A stretch of 64,000 nt of DNA from NCBI GenBank assembly GCA_910587815.1, contig CAJUNK010000009.1, positions 37,308-101,307 on the forward strand, in the 5' to 3' direction. The notes under the pieces were generated by a model. The model ran no database searches. It was not told where the DNA came from and was given only the letters and a program-made list of their open reading frames with translations. Source of the DNA: Candidatus Gastranaerophilales bacterium (GTDB lineage Bacteria > Cyanobacteriota > Vampirovibrionia > Gastranaerophilales > Gastranaerophilaceae). Both the position numbers and the translations under genes were made by a program. Below are positions 15,090-23,906 of the stretch, in pieces; the first letter of the stretch is position 1, and every line of letters starts with the position of its first letter.

Positions 15090-16372
15090 TAATTCTCCAT
15101 ATAATCTTTTGTATAATCTATTTTGCTCTTTGAAGGTTCTTTGTCGATTTTGTAGCCTCTTTTAACATTGGCAAGACCAAGTGCCGTAACAGCACCAGTT
15201 GCTATAATCAAAGTTTTGCCAACAACAGAAGATGCTGTATTTGAACCCTTCCAAAGCTGTTTTGCTGATTCTGCAAAAGTTTTTGTAAACTTTGGAACAA
15301 AATCTTTTACAACTTTTAATACACCAGGCTTTTGTTGATAGCTCATAAATTCAGAGAACGGTTTCTGTGCAGCAATTGCAACACCAGTTGCAGCCCATAA
15401 GAATGAAGCTATACTTTTTGCAGCCATTGCTTTTGTTAAGGCTTGTTTAATTAATGGCTGAACAACCTGGTCTGGAGCATTCAAAGGTTCTTCACAGCCT
15501 AATTTATCTTTTGCTATGTTATCGTAATATTCATACCTATTGCCATGCTCTTCACCTTGTTTATTAATTAAATCCCATCTTGGGAAATCAACACTTTCAA
15601 ATACCTTGTGAAATTCCGTTACAACTTTTTCCTGTCCGTTTTCAGGAAGCTCGCTGATTACTTTTTTATAAGGCATTTCCATATCAACACCAGTAAGCGC
15701 TTTTGTGCCTGCATTTATAACTTTTGAACCCAGCCATTTCATGCCAGCATACAAAAGCACTCCGGCAATTGTATTTTTTGCCATCATTCTAGACGCTTTT
15801 GTGTCATTTGGATTAAAAAATTTGCTAGCAGCAACAGAAGTTGCAATTAATCCAGCGGAACCTGCTATATATGGAATGATACCTAATGATAAAAATTCAT
15901 AAAAATTACTGTTTTTAGAACCCTGCATGCCTTTTGGTGCATATACAAAAATATCCTTTGTAATTTTGTCTGCCATTATTTTAGCACCGGTTAACGGTGT
16001 TTTTTTAATTATATGGTCTTCATTTCCATGCCCTTCTTCGCTTTTTATAAAATACCCTGAAGGCACGGTGCCAACACCTGGCATATATGCTGAATTTGGT
16101 TTTAAAATATTACTGTTCTGCCCCGCAATGGCTTGATTTGGCGTACTTACCATATTATTTTGCAAACCTTGGTTTTGCTGCATTGGGACAGGCTTTTGAA
16201 CACCCGGATTTATCATGGCAGGCGCAGATACATTATTTTGGGCCTGAATTGCAGGCTGAATATTATTTTGAACCGTTGCATTTTGTGCTTGCAATTGTGC
16301 AGAATTTAACGGTGAAAGCACACTTTTAAAGCTTTGCGCACGGTTTAAATTTTGATTAACGGATATTGGCAT
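15089..16372 (-). CDS. Polytopic membrane protein with Gln/Asn-rich N-terminus, first gene of glucan operon
   Basis: 427 aa from the ATG at 16372, which has GGAG 7 nt upstream; a TTG one codon earlier is the alternative. The first about 100 residues are Gln/Asn/Pro-rich and low-complexity and contain SFKS, similar to the tag in other proteins here. Hydrophobic segments follow near residues 164-185, 195-215, 325-345 and 385-405, some Ala-rich. No known family. It is the promoter-proximal gene of the operon running down to 5812. Confidence 0.7.
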   Translation of the reverse strand: MPISVNQNLNRAQSFKSVLSPLNSAQLQAQNATVQNNIQPAIQAQNNVSAPAMINPGVQKPVPMQQNQGLQNNMVSTPNQAIAGQNSNILKPNSAYMPGVGTVPSGYFIKSEEGHGNEDHIIKKTPLTGAKIMADKITKDIFVYAPKGMQGSKNSNFYEFLSLGIIPYIAGSAGLIATSVAASKFFNPNDTKASRMMAKNTIAGVLLYAGMKWLGSKVINAGTKALTGVDMEMPYKKVISELPENGQEKVVTEFHKVFESVDFPRWDLINKQGEEHGNRYEYYDNIAKDKLGCEEPLNAPDQVVQPLIKQALTKAMAAKSIASFLWAATGVAIAAQKPFSEFMSYQQKPGVLKVVKDFVPKFTKTFAESAKQLWKGSNTASSVVGKTLIIATGAVTALGLANVKRGYKIDKEPSKSKIDYTKDYMEN

Positions 16373-16531
16373 CAACAGGCTCCGAAACTAACACACATGT
16401 ATAAAAACACTTCTAAAAGCATTTTTTTGTTACTTTTGGTGATAAAAATTTACATTGTTTAACAAAAAAATTATCAACACAACACTAAGTTCAATAAATA
16501 TTGTAAAATAAGTATACAGATAGAAATTATT

Positions 16532-18928
16532 ATGGATAAAAATTTTACAAAATTTAACAGTGACACATTAAATCAAATTTATGATTTTATAAATTCAACA
16601 GACGACCTACTCTATATAGCAGGATTTCAGGGCTGCGGCAAGAGTGAAATTGTAAACAAGGTTTTAGATAAAACAAACACAGATATACTTTTATTTCAGC
16701 ACCTTTGTTTTGAAAATAGTGTTATAGATGATTTTTTGCTTGGGTTTTACGACACACTAAGGTTTTATTCAATAAATAAAAAAATAAATTTGAAAAAAAG
16801 TTTAACAGAAAATTTTGCCCAAAAAGTAAGTTTTTATTTTAAAAATTTGGATAAAAAAAGTCTTATTATTATAGATAATTTTGAAATAATTTCTAAAAAT
16901 TCTGAAATTATGGATTTTTTAGCACTTCTTGGCAAATTTGAAAACGTCAAACTAATTCTGATATCAAGGGTTTTAAATCCTGAATTTTTCAAAGATAAAG
17001 GATTAAATTTTCAGATAATAGATATTCTGCCAAATGATTTTGAAACTTTTAAATTAAAGGTTCAAGATGCTCTTGAAATCTATTCTGAAGATGATATCAA
17101 AGAATTGTTTGATAAAACAAAAGGGTATGAACTGTATCTAAAAATGGCATTAAGATACATTATCACCGTAAATACAACCTTAAAAGAATTTATGGATGAA
17201 TTTAAAAAAAGAAATCTTGAATTTGATGATTTTCTACTATCAAAGATTGTATCCCTTGTGCCACCTATTTATCTGCCATTTTTACAAAATATGTCTTGTC
17301 TGAATCATTCTGTTAAGATTGATTTTATTGAACATTACAATCTTGGTGATATTTCACTTGTAAATTATTTATACAGAAAAATGCTGATTTCAAAATTTGA
17401 TAATGAAATTTATCTAAAAGATTATTTAAAACAATATTTTTTGGGAAATCTTTCAATACAAGAAAAGATTGATAATTATAAAAATTTAATAGAAATTTAC
17501 AAACAAGAACTATCAAAAAGCCCAAAAGATAGGCTTTTAAGGCTATCAAGAGAAAGTATCAGAAAACAAATTGATTTTCTGCAATCTAAAATTCCAAATA
17601 TAAATAAACCAAAAAGCCTTGAAGGAATTGATTTTTCATACATTGCTCCTGCTGCAAATGCCGCATCACAGGCAACATCTGGAACTAAAACCCCATGGTA
17701 TATGAAACTAGCACTTGAAGGAGGCAAAAAATTCCAAAAAGATACAGCCAATGCTCAAAATATGGAAGCTAAAACTTCTATAAATAATATTCAAAGGCCG
17801 CTTTTTGGGGAAGAAATTTTGAGCGATGAAGAAGAGCTTTTAATAAAAGAATTCAGAAGAAATAAGGCACAAAAAAATATTTTAGATGAAGTTAAAAAAC
17901 TTGAAGAAAATTATGATTATAATGGCGCAATTACTTGTCTATTAGGGCTTTTGGGAAAAGTTTCCGATAAAAGCATGGTAAAAGAAATTGAAGTTTCTTT
18001 AGCTAAAAATTACTCTAAAATCCATGATATAGAAAAAGCATTAAATGCATATAGTAATGCAAAAAAAATATGCAAGGAACTGGGTGATTCCAAAGGATAT
18101 ATTGGTATTTTGCTATCTTTAGCAGAATTATACAAAAATTTATACCGCTTTAATTTAGCAAAAGAATGCCTAAATGAAATTGTAAACACTGATGATACTG
18201 CATTTACAGGAATTAAAAACACTATTTCAAAAGGATATTTAGAACTTGGTGAAATTTTTGAAACAGAAAATAATTTTGAATCTGCTTTGAAATATTATCA
18301 AAAAGCAATTGAAACAGGCGATAAAGACAACCCGGATAATGAACTTTTATCTGAAATCTATTACAAAACAGCCCTTTTGTATGATAATGGACAAGAACCC
18401 CAAAATGCTCTTAAATACTATAAAATAAGCATACAGACAGGAAAAAATAATGGAGCAAAAAATCTTTCCACCTGTTTTGCAAATTCTGGTTTAATTTACA
18501 TTGATTTTTGGACTGAAAACAGCAATATAAATGATTTTCAGCTTGCTGTTGAAAACTTTGAAGCCGCCCTTGAAATTGATAAAAAAGAAAATAATAACAA
18601 TGGAATTTATTTTGCAAGCAAGCAATTATCCGGGCTTTTTAGGGATAATGATAATGAAAAATCTATAAAATACTTAAATTTAGCCCTTGATAGCGCCTTA
18701 AAACTTGATGACAGTTTTAAAATAGCAATTTCATATCTTGAAATTGGTGATTATTATTACAATAAGCAAAATAACAAAGATGCACTCATTAGCTATCTAA
18801 AAGCCCGAAAAGCACTTGGCAGCAGTATTTCAAAAGAAAATAAAGAACGTATTTCAATTCGGATAAATGATATGAAAATAAAAATGGAAAATAGTGAATT
18901 TAAAGAAATTTTAAAAGAATATGAATGA
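16532..18928 (+). CDS. P-loop (STAND-like) ATPase with C-terminal TPR repeats
   Basis: 798 aa. The N-terminal P-loop domain has a Walker A at residues 31-38 (GFQGCGKS, Lys37) and a Walker B-like KSLIIIDNFEII near 110-120. A helical linker follows, then from about residue 440 repeated tetratricopeptide-type units (AEALY..., ESALKYYQKAIE, NALKYYKISIQ, KSIKYLNLALD, DALISYLKARKAL). Nucleotide-switch plus TPR suggests a signal-transducing or scaffold ATPase of the STAND type; the ligand is unknown. No signal peptide or membrane segment. Its 3' end overlaps rsmG by 8 bp. The region upstream is divergent with the glucan operon. Confidence 0.75.
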   Translation: MDKNFTKFNSDTLNQIYDFINSTDDLLYIAGFQGCGKSEIVNKVLDKTNTDILLFQHLCFENSVIDDFLLGFYDTLRFYSINKKINLKKSLTENFAQKVSFYFKNLDKKSLIIIDNFEIISKNSEIMDFLALLGKFENVKLILISRVLNPEFFKDKGLNFQIIDILPNDFETFKLKVQDALEIYSEDDIKELFDKTKGYELYLKMALRYIITVNTTLKEFMDEFKKRNLEFDDFLLSKIVSLVPPIYLPFLQNMSCLNHSVKIDFIEHYNLGDISLVNYLYRKMLISKFDNEIYLKDYLKQYFLGNLSIQEKIDNYKNLIEIYKQELSKSPKDRLLRLSRESIRKQIDFLQSKIPNINKPKSLEGIDFSYIAPAANAASQATSGTKTPWYMKLALEGGKKFQKDTANAQNMEAKTSINNIQRPLFGEEILSDEEELLIKEFRRNKAQKNILDEVKKLEENYDYNGAITCLLGLLGKVSDKSMVKEIEVSLAKNYSKIHDIEKALNAYSNAKKICKELGDSKGYIGILLSLAELYKNLYRFNLAKECLNEIVNTDDTAFTGIKNTISKGYLELGEIFETENNFESALKYYQKAIETGDKDNPDNELLSEIYYKTALLYDNGQEPQNALKYYKISIQTGKNNGAKNLSTCFANSGLIYIDFWTENSNINDFQLAVENFEAALEIDKKENNNNGIYFASKQLSGLFRDNDNEKSIKYLNLALDSALKLDDSFKIAISYLEIGDYYYNKQNNKDALISYLKARKALGSSISKENKERISIRINDMKIKMENSEFKEILKEYE

Positions 18929-19565
18929 AAAACAGATAAAAATTATTGAAGAAAAACTTGGCATAAAACTAAGCAACAAGCAGATTTTGAAGTTTCAAAG
19001 ATGGCAAGAATTATTCATTGAATACAATTTGCACACAAATTTAATGAGCAAAAATGAAGTTGCAAATTTATTTGAAAAGCACATCTATGACAGCCTTTCC
19101 ATTGTTTTGTGGGATGAATTTAAAAAGACAATTAATGGCGGAAAATTACTGGATATAGGCACAGGGGGCGGTTTTCCAAGTGTAATTTTAGCCATAGCTT
19201 TTGAAGGACTTAATGTTATAGCAAATGATTCAAGAAGCAGAAAAACAAAATTTATTGAAATTATAAAAGATGAATTATCTTTACAAAACTTAGCAATTAT
19301 TTGCAGCAGAGCGGAGGATGAACCTCGCAAAAATGTTGATATTGTTACATTTCGTGCAGTAGGAAAAATTAAAGATATTTTACCTTTAGCTAAAAAGCAC
19401 GTAAAACCTGGCGGATACGGGATTTTTTACAAGGCAAAGGATGTGGAAACAGAAATTAGAGAGGCTTTGGCGCTTGATAAAAATTTAAAAGAGCCTGAAA
19501 TTATACCATACAGCCTGCCTATGGACGTTAAAACAGTTAGAAACCTTGTGGTGTTTGGGTTGTAG
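18921..19565 (+). CDS. rsmG: 16S rRNA (guanine527-N7)-methyltransferase
   Basis: 214 aa, the usual length for RsmG/GidB. The SAM-binding motif I is LLDIGTGGGFPSVILA near residues 73-88, followed by the acidic residue of motif II (NDSR) and the VTFRAVG segment typical of the family. It methylates G527 of 16S rRNA. In many bacteria rsmG sits with parA/parB or mnmG; here its only partner is the overlapping upstream TPR ATPase. Confidence 0.93.
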   Translation: MNEKQIKIIEEKLGIKLSNKQILKFQRWQELFIEYNLHTNLMSKNEVANLFEKHIYDSLSIVLWDEFKKTINGGKLLDIGTGGGFPSVILAIAFEGLNVIANDSRSRKTKFIEIIKDELSLQNLAIICSRAEDEPRKNVDIVTFRAVGKIKDILPLAKKHVKPGGYGIFYKAKDVETEIREALALDKNLKEPEIIPYSLPMDVKTVRNLVVFGL

Positions 19566-19624
19566 ACACTGTATTTAAAACATATCCCTTATCATCCTAA
19601 ATTTATTTCATGGTTGCATACACT

Positions 19625-19750
19625 CGTCATTGCGAGCAAAGCGCGGCAATCCAAACTTTTCTGTCACCCTGAACTTGTTTGACTACTTTTGCCCCACCAC
19701 CCCCGCGTCATCCTGAGCCCCACCTGTCATGCCGAACTTGTTTCAGCATC
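19625..19750. repeat. Cluster of dispersed CGTCATTGCGAG-type repeat pieces
   Basis: CGTCATTGCGAGCAAAGCG... ending GGCAATCC (19625-19652), TGTCACCCTGAACTTGTTT (19662-19680), CGTCATCCTGAGC (19706-19718) and TGTCATGCCGAACTTGTTT (19725-19743, continuing CAGCATC). These are pieces of the repeat family found across many bacterial genomes that, when translated, gives peptides like CEERSDE. The same family recurs at 19977, 62279-62455 and 62650. Confidence 0.75.
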
Positions 19751-19766
19751 TTATGCACTGGGTATC

Positions 19767-19960
19767 TAGCCATTCAACATAAATTTTTATACACGGTGGT
19801 CGCCCGTTCATATAACATCTAAGCTCATCTTTCATTGCTCAAAACTCGTCGGCGCTCCAGCTGATAACCTCGCGCCTCCTCAAACAGTTTCGCTTTATAC
19901 ATTCGCTAAGATGTTATTATTCACTATGCTTTACGGTATAAAAATTCATATTGAAGGCTA
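19767..19960. repeat. 194-bp palindromic (MITE-like) element
   Basis: Two imperfect inverted arms of about 60 nt (about 19767-19829 and 19899-19960) flank a loop of about 70 nt. The ends read TAGCC and GGCTA. The best arm blocks are AATTTTTATAC (19782-19792) against GTATAAAAATT (19936-19946) and ATAACATCTAAGC (19812-19824) against GCTAAGATGTTAT (19905-19917). No ORF inside. It could be a non-autonomous mobile element or a long RNA hairpin. Confidence 0.6.
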
Positions 19961-19976
19961 CATGTTTTAGATGTTT

Positions 19977-20015
19977 CGTCATTGTGAGGGAGGCTTTGGC
20001 CGACCGTGGCTATCC
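19977..20015. repeat. Dispersed CGTCATTG-type repeat
   Basis: CGTCATTGTGAGG followed by a variable middle and GTGGCTATCC; a diverged full unit of the repeat family described at 19625. Confidence 0.6.
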
Positions 20016-20211
20016 AACACAAAATATGATTTTTATACAAAAATAGCATTGCATAAAAATCCCGCAGTGTAAAGGTTTTGGTGTTTTTTGCACAGATAAA
20101 AAAATTTAAAAACGTGTAAAATGCGTATATAGAGAGGATTTTTATACGTTTAAAAATTTAAAATCCGCCCGCACGCGCGCATTTTGCGCATAAAAACAAT
20201 GAATTTTAATC

Positions 20212-21096
20212 TTATTTTTTATTAAATGCAAGTAATGCAGCACCGATTAAACCAGCAAAATTGCCTGCTGATGCATGTTTTACAACAACCGGGGTTGTTA
20301 CAACTTCCCTATTAATAAGGTTTTGGACATATTCAACTTCTACAAACTGCGCCATAGAGCCGCTTAACACAATAATTTCTGTATCAAAAATATTATTTAA
20401 GCCAATAAGCCCGTCTGCCAAGTGTCTTTGCCATATATCAAGCGCTAAAATACAGCCAGGGTCTCCTTCTTCGGCACGTTCAATTATCTGATAAGTTGAT
20501 AAATCACGGTTTAAAATATCTTTATATGTTAAAACAAGCCCCCTGCCTGATGTATAGGCTTCAAAACAATCAAAAGTACCGCAAGTGCAAGACCTTTTAC
20601 GTTCTATTGACATCTTGAAGTGCATTTCGCCCGCAGCACCTGATTTACCCTTTAATAACTGATCGTTAATTATGATGCCAGAACCAACGCCAGTTCCCAA
20701 AGTAAGTGTAATTGAATGATGTGCACCCTTTGCAGCCCCTATAGTATGTTCAGCCCATGCGGCGCAATTGGCATCATTTTCAATAAAAACAGGGGTTTTC
20801 GGGGATAAACTTTGAAAATCAATTTCAGAATATCCTTCAACCATATTTGCTGTAGAACTTAAAATTTTTGTATTTTCATTATTTACAGCACCTGCTGTGG
20901 CTAAAGCCACAATTGAAGCAGATTTTGAGTATTTTTCAATAATATTTGATAAGGTTTCCTTTATGCCTTCTACTGTTTTTGGAGTAGAGAATTTTTCAGG
21001 CATATCAAGGATTTCGCCGTGTTTATTCACAATTGCAGCATAAATTTTTGTGCCGCCAATATCTATTCCAAGTGCCTTATCTTCAATATTCATCAA
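20212..21096 (-). CDS. nanK: ROK-family sugar kinase, probably N-acetylmannosamine kinase
   Basis: 294 aa ROK kinase. The N-terminal phosphate-binding loop is ALGIDIGGTKIYAA (from about residue 8), the catalytic stretch FIENDANCAAWAE is intact, and the zinc-binding CTCGTFDCFE motif near residues 168-178 marks the ROK family. It overlaps nanE by 4 bp (ATGA) in the same operon, which points to phosphorylation of ManNAc to ManNAc-6-P, the substrate of NanE. Glucokinase activity is the alternative. No N-acetylneuraminate lyase or transporter is in the window. Confidence 0.8.
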   Translation of the reverse strand: MMNIEDKALGIDIGGTKIYAAIVNKHGEILDMPEKFSTPKTVEGIKETLSNIIEKYSKSASIVALATAGAVNNENTKILSSTANMVEGYSEIDFQSLSPKTPVFIENDANCAAWAEHTIGAAKGAHHSITLTLGTGVGSGIIINDQLLKGKSGAAGEMHFKMSIERKRSCTCGTFDCFEAYTSGRGLVLTYKDILNRDLSTYQIIERAEEGDPGCILALDIWQRHLADGLIGLNNIFDTEIIVLSGSMAQFVEVEYVQNLINREVVTTPVVVKHASAGNFAGLIGAALLAFNKK

Positions 21097-21812
21097 TGTT
21101 TTAAGCCTTTCTTTATAAATCTTTTCACAATTTCGTGCGGTCTTGTAATTGCAGAACCAATAACCACGGCAAAAGCACCAATATCAAAGGCTTTGGCCGA
21201 TTGTTCAGGAGTCCAAATACGCCCTTCTAGAATTACAGGCGTATTTATATTTTCAACAATCTTTGAAAGCAGCTCATAATCAGGTTCTTCAGGATTTTTT
21301 CCTTGATTTACAAGAATACTTTCAGTTGTATATCCGCTCAATGTAGTGGAAATTATATCACAGCCTAGCTTTGAAGCGTTTACAGCCTCCTCAAATGTAG
21401 ATATGTCAGCCATTGCAAGCCTATCAGCAGAGTGAATAAAATCAATTATTTCTTTCAATTTTTCTCCACCAGGTCTTTTCCGCATTGTACCATCAAATGC
21501 CACAACATCAGCCCCAGCCTGGATTACAACCTCACAATCAGCACAAGATGGTGTGATATAGACTAATTCTGTAAAATTTTCAGGGATGATTTTTGGCTTT
21601 GTAATACCTATAATTGGTGTATCGGGGAAAAATTTCCTTGCATTTTTTATATCCCTAACTCCAGCCAACCTAAGTGCCGCAGCACCTCCAGACATAACCG
21701 ATTTTATCATTGCAATCATGATATCTTCATCGTATAATGGCTCCAGATAAGCACTTTGAACCGAAACAATTATTTGGTTTTTTAATTTGTTTAAAATTTT
21801 TGTATTGCCCAT
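21093..21812 (-). CDS. nanE: N-acetylmannosamine-6-phosphate 2-epimerase
   Basis: 239 aa from the preferred ATG at 21812; an in-frame ATG at 21839 would add nine residues but lies upstream of the -10 box. TIM-barrel motifs of NanE are clear: MSGGAAALRLAGVRDI, PIIGITKPKI, DVVAFDGTMRKRP, and MADISTFEEA...GCDIISTTLSGYT. It converts ManNAc-6-P to GlcNAc-6-P, linking sialic-acid or ManNAc salvage to aminosugar metabolism. It is the first gene of a two-gene operon with the ROK kinase. Confidence 0.9.
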   Translation of the reverse strand: MGNTKILNKLKNQIIVSVQSAYLEPLYDEDIMIAMIKSVMSGGAAALRLAGVRDIKNARKFFPDTPIIGITKPKIIPENFTELVYITPSCADCEVVIQAGADVVAFDGTMRKRPGGEKLKEIIDFIHSADRLAMADISTFEEAVNASKLGCDIISTTLSGYTTESILVNQGKNPEEPDYELLSKIVENINTPVILEGRIWTPEQSAKAFDIGAFAVVIGSAITRPHEIVKRFIKKGLKH

Positions 21813-21818
21813 GCTAAA

Positions 21819-21824
21819 ATTATA
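21819..21824 (-). promoter_or_regulatory. -10 box 6 nt before the nanE ATG
   Basis: TATAAT on the minus strand, 6 nt before the ATG at 21812. Transcription would start at or next to the A of the start codon, so the nanE-nanK mRNA is probably leaderless. No good -35 is seen. Confidence 0.5.
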
Positions 21825-21895
21825 CACCAAATTGACCATGATTTTTGTTTTTGAGTTATACTAATATACATATTTAGAAAAATAATAGGTGATTT

Positions 21896-23191
21896 ATGAC
21901 AAGCAAACTAGAAATTTTAGAAGGTAACGTTGCAAAAATTGATATGACAATTGATGCAAAAGAGGCTCAAGATGCCTATAATAGAGCATTTAAAAGAATA
22001 AGCCAAAATGTTAATATAGCAGGATTTAGAAAAGGCAAAGCGCCGAAAAATATTGTTGAAAAATATGTAGGCACAGAAAGAATTAAGGCTGAAGCTATTG
22101 AAAACCTTTTTCCAAAAGCTTTTTCAGATGTTACAACTGAACACAAACTTGACCTTGCAGTGCAGCCATATATTGAATCTTACGAATTTGAAACCGGTAA
22201 AGACCTTACTATGGTTGTAAAAGCAGAATTAAAACCTGAAGTAAAACTTGCAAAATATAAAGAAAATACAATTGAATATGAAGAATACAAGGCAGAAGAA
22301 AATGCTTTAGAAAATGAGCTAGATACAATCAGACAAAGATTTTCAACACTGCAAACAGTAGAAGAAGACCGCGAAGCAAAATCTGATGACACTGTTGTAT
22401 TTGATTTTGAAGGATTTGTAGGCGATAAAGCCATTGAACATGGGGCAGGAAAAAACTATACGCTTGATTTGGCACATTCTAATTTTATTCCTGGCTTTGC
22501 AGAAGGGCTTGTTGGACATAAAAAAGGTGAAGAATTCACAATTGACGTAACTTTCCCTGAAAATTACCACCAAGATGAATTAAAGGGCGCAAAGGCTCAG
22601 TTTAAAATTAATCTTCATGAAATTAAAACAAGAATTTTGCCTGAATTAGATGATGAATTAGCTAAAAAAGCAGGAAAATTTGAAACATTAGAAGCGCTTA
22701 AAGCTGATATAAACAAATATATTGAAGAAACAACTGTTGCTGAAAACGAAAGAAGGAAAACAGAAGCCGTATTTAGCAAGGTTTTTGAAGATACTAAAAT
22801 TGATATCCAAGAATCAATGATTGATAGAGAAATTGATGCAATACGTGAAGAAACTAAGCAAAATGCTCTTCGACATGGTCAAAATTTTGATGAACTTGTT
22901 GAAAAAGAAGGTAAAGATGAAGTAAACAAAAAATTTAAAGATGAAGCCATTAAACGTATTAAAAATTCTTTAATTGTTGAAAAAATAGCAAAAACAGAGG
23001 ATATTAAGATTGGGCAGAATGATATACTTGAACAAGTAAACCAACTTGCACAAATGTACCATACAACAGGTGCCCAAATTTTTGAAGAAATAAGACAAAA
23101 TCCAGCAGGATTCAGTGTTATTACGCAGCAAATAGCAACTAAAAAAGTAAATGATATTTTATTAAACAATAATACTTTTAAGGCAAAATAA
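21896..23191 (+). CDS. tig: Trigger factor (ribosome-associated chaperone, PPIase)
   Basis: 431 aa with the three trigger-factor parts: an N-terminal ribosome-binding domain with the signature GFRKGKAPKNIVEKY (about residues 43-57), a central FKBP-type domain (DDTVVFDFEGFVGDKAIEHG), and a helical C-terminal chaperone domain. Binds ribosomes at L23 and shields nascent chains. It heads the conserved tig-clpP-clpX cluster. Confidence 0.96.
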   Translation: MTSKLEILEGNVAKIDMTIDAKEAQDAYNRAFKRISQNVNIAGFRKGKAPKNIVEKYVGTERIKAEAIENLFPKAFSDVTTEHKLDLAVQPYIESYEFETGKDLTMVVKAELKPEVKLAKYKENTIEYEEYKAEENALENELDTIRQRFSTLQTVEEDREAKSDDTVVFDFEGFVGDKAIEHGAGKNYTLDLAHSNFIPGFAEGLVGHKKGEEFTIDVTFPENYHQDELKGAKAQFKINLHEIKTRILPELDDELAKKAGKFETLEALKADINKYIEETTVAENERRKTEAVFSKVFEDTKIDIQESMIDREIDAIREETKQNALRHGQNFDELVEKEGKDEVNKKFKDEAIKRIKNSLIVEKIAKTEDIKIGQNDILEQVNQLAQMYHTTGAQIFEEIRQNPAGFSVITQQIATKKVNDILLNNNTFKAK

Positions 23192-23266
23192 ACAGCTTCG
23201 AATAAGCTGATAGTATTAAAAAGCAGCCAAATGATAATACAAAAATATTGAAAGGATTATAAAAAT

Positions 23267-23857
23267 ATGAGTTTTGTACCTGTAGTAATAGAACAATCAT
23301 CCAGAGGCGAAAGGTCTTTTGATATATTTTCAAGACTTTTAAGGGAAAGAATTATTTTCCTTGGCACACCGATTGATGATATGGTTGCAAATCTTATCGT
23401 AGCACAGCTTTTGTTGTTAGATTCAGAAAATCCAGAAAAAGATATTATGCTATATATAAATTCCCCTGGCGGCTCTGTTACTGCGGGTTTTGCGATTTAT
23501 GATACTATGCAGCATATCAGAGCAAATGTTTCAACAATTTGTCTTGGCCAGGCGGCATCTATGGGTGCATTTTTATTATCATCAGGCACAAAAGGCAAAA
23601 GACTTGCACTTCCACATTCAAGAGTATTAATTCACCAACCTTTAGGCGGTGCCCAGGGTCAGGCAACTGATATTGAAATTCAGGCAAATGAAATTTTAAG
23701 AATCAAAAAATCTTTAAATTCAATTCTTTCTTCAAATACAGGCCAACCTTTAAAGAAAATTGAAAAAGATACAGACAGAGACTATATCATGACTCCTGAA
23801 GAAGCTCTTGAATATGGTATGATTGACAAAATTATTACAATGGAAGAAAATAAATAG
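23267..23857 (+). CDS. clpP: ATP-dependent Clp protease proteolytic subunit
   Basis: 196 aa serine peptidase of the ClpP family. The catalytic serine is in [11 protein letters not shown] (about residue 99), the histidine in [15 protein letters not shown], and the aspartate in the [15 protein letters not shown] segment. Forms the double-heptamer chamber fed by ClpX from the next gene. Lies 75 bp after tig and 49 bp before clpX. Confidence 0.97.
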   Translation: MSFVPVVIEQSSRGERSFDIFSRLLRERIIFLGTPIDDMVANLIVAQLLLLDSENPEKDIMLYINSPGGSVTAGFAIYDTMQHIRANVSTICLGQAASMGAFLLSSGTKGKRLALPHSRVLIHQPLGGAQGQATDIEIQANEILRIKKSLNSILSSNTGQPLKKIEKDTDRDYIMTPEEALEYGMIDKIITMEENK

Positions 23858-23906
23858 AATAAAAGCCCCATTTATTATAAAAATCGCGATACACTAGGAG
23901 AAATAA

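Larger units (their letters stand above)
19566..20211. other. Gene-free interval with repeats
   Basis: 646 bp between rsmG and the ROK kinase without a credible ORF. It holds several pieces of the dispersed CGTCATTGCGAG-type repeat, a 194-bp palindromic element (19767-19960), and an AT-rich tail (20016-20211) with small inverted repeats. Confidence 0.8.
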
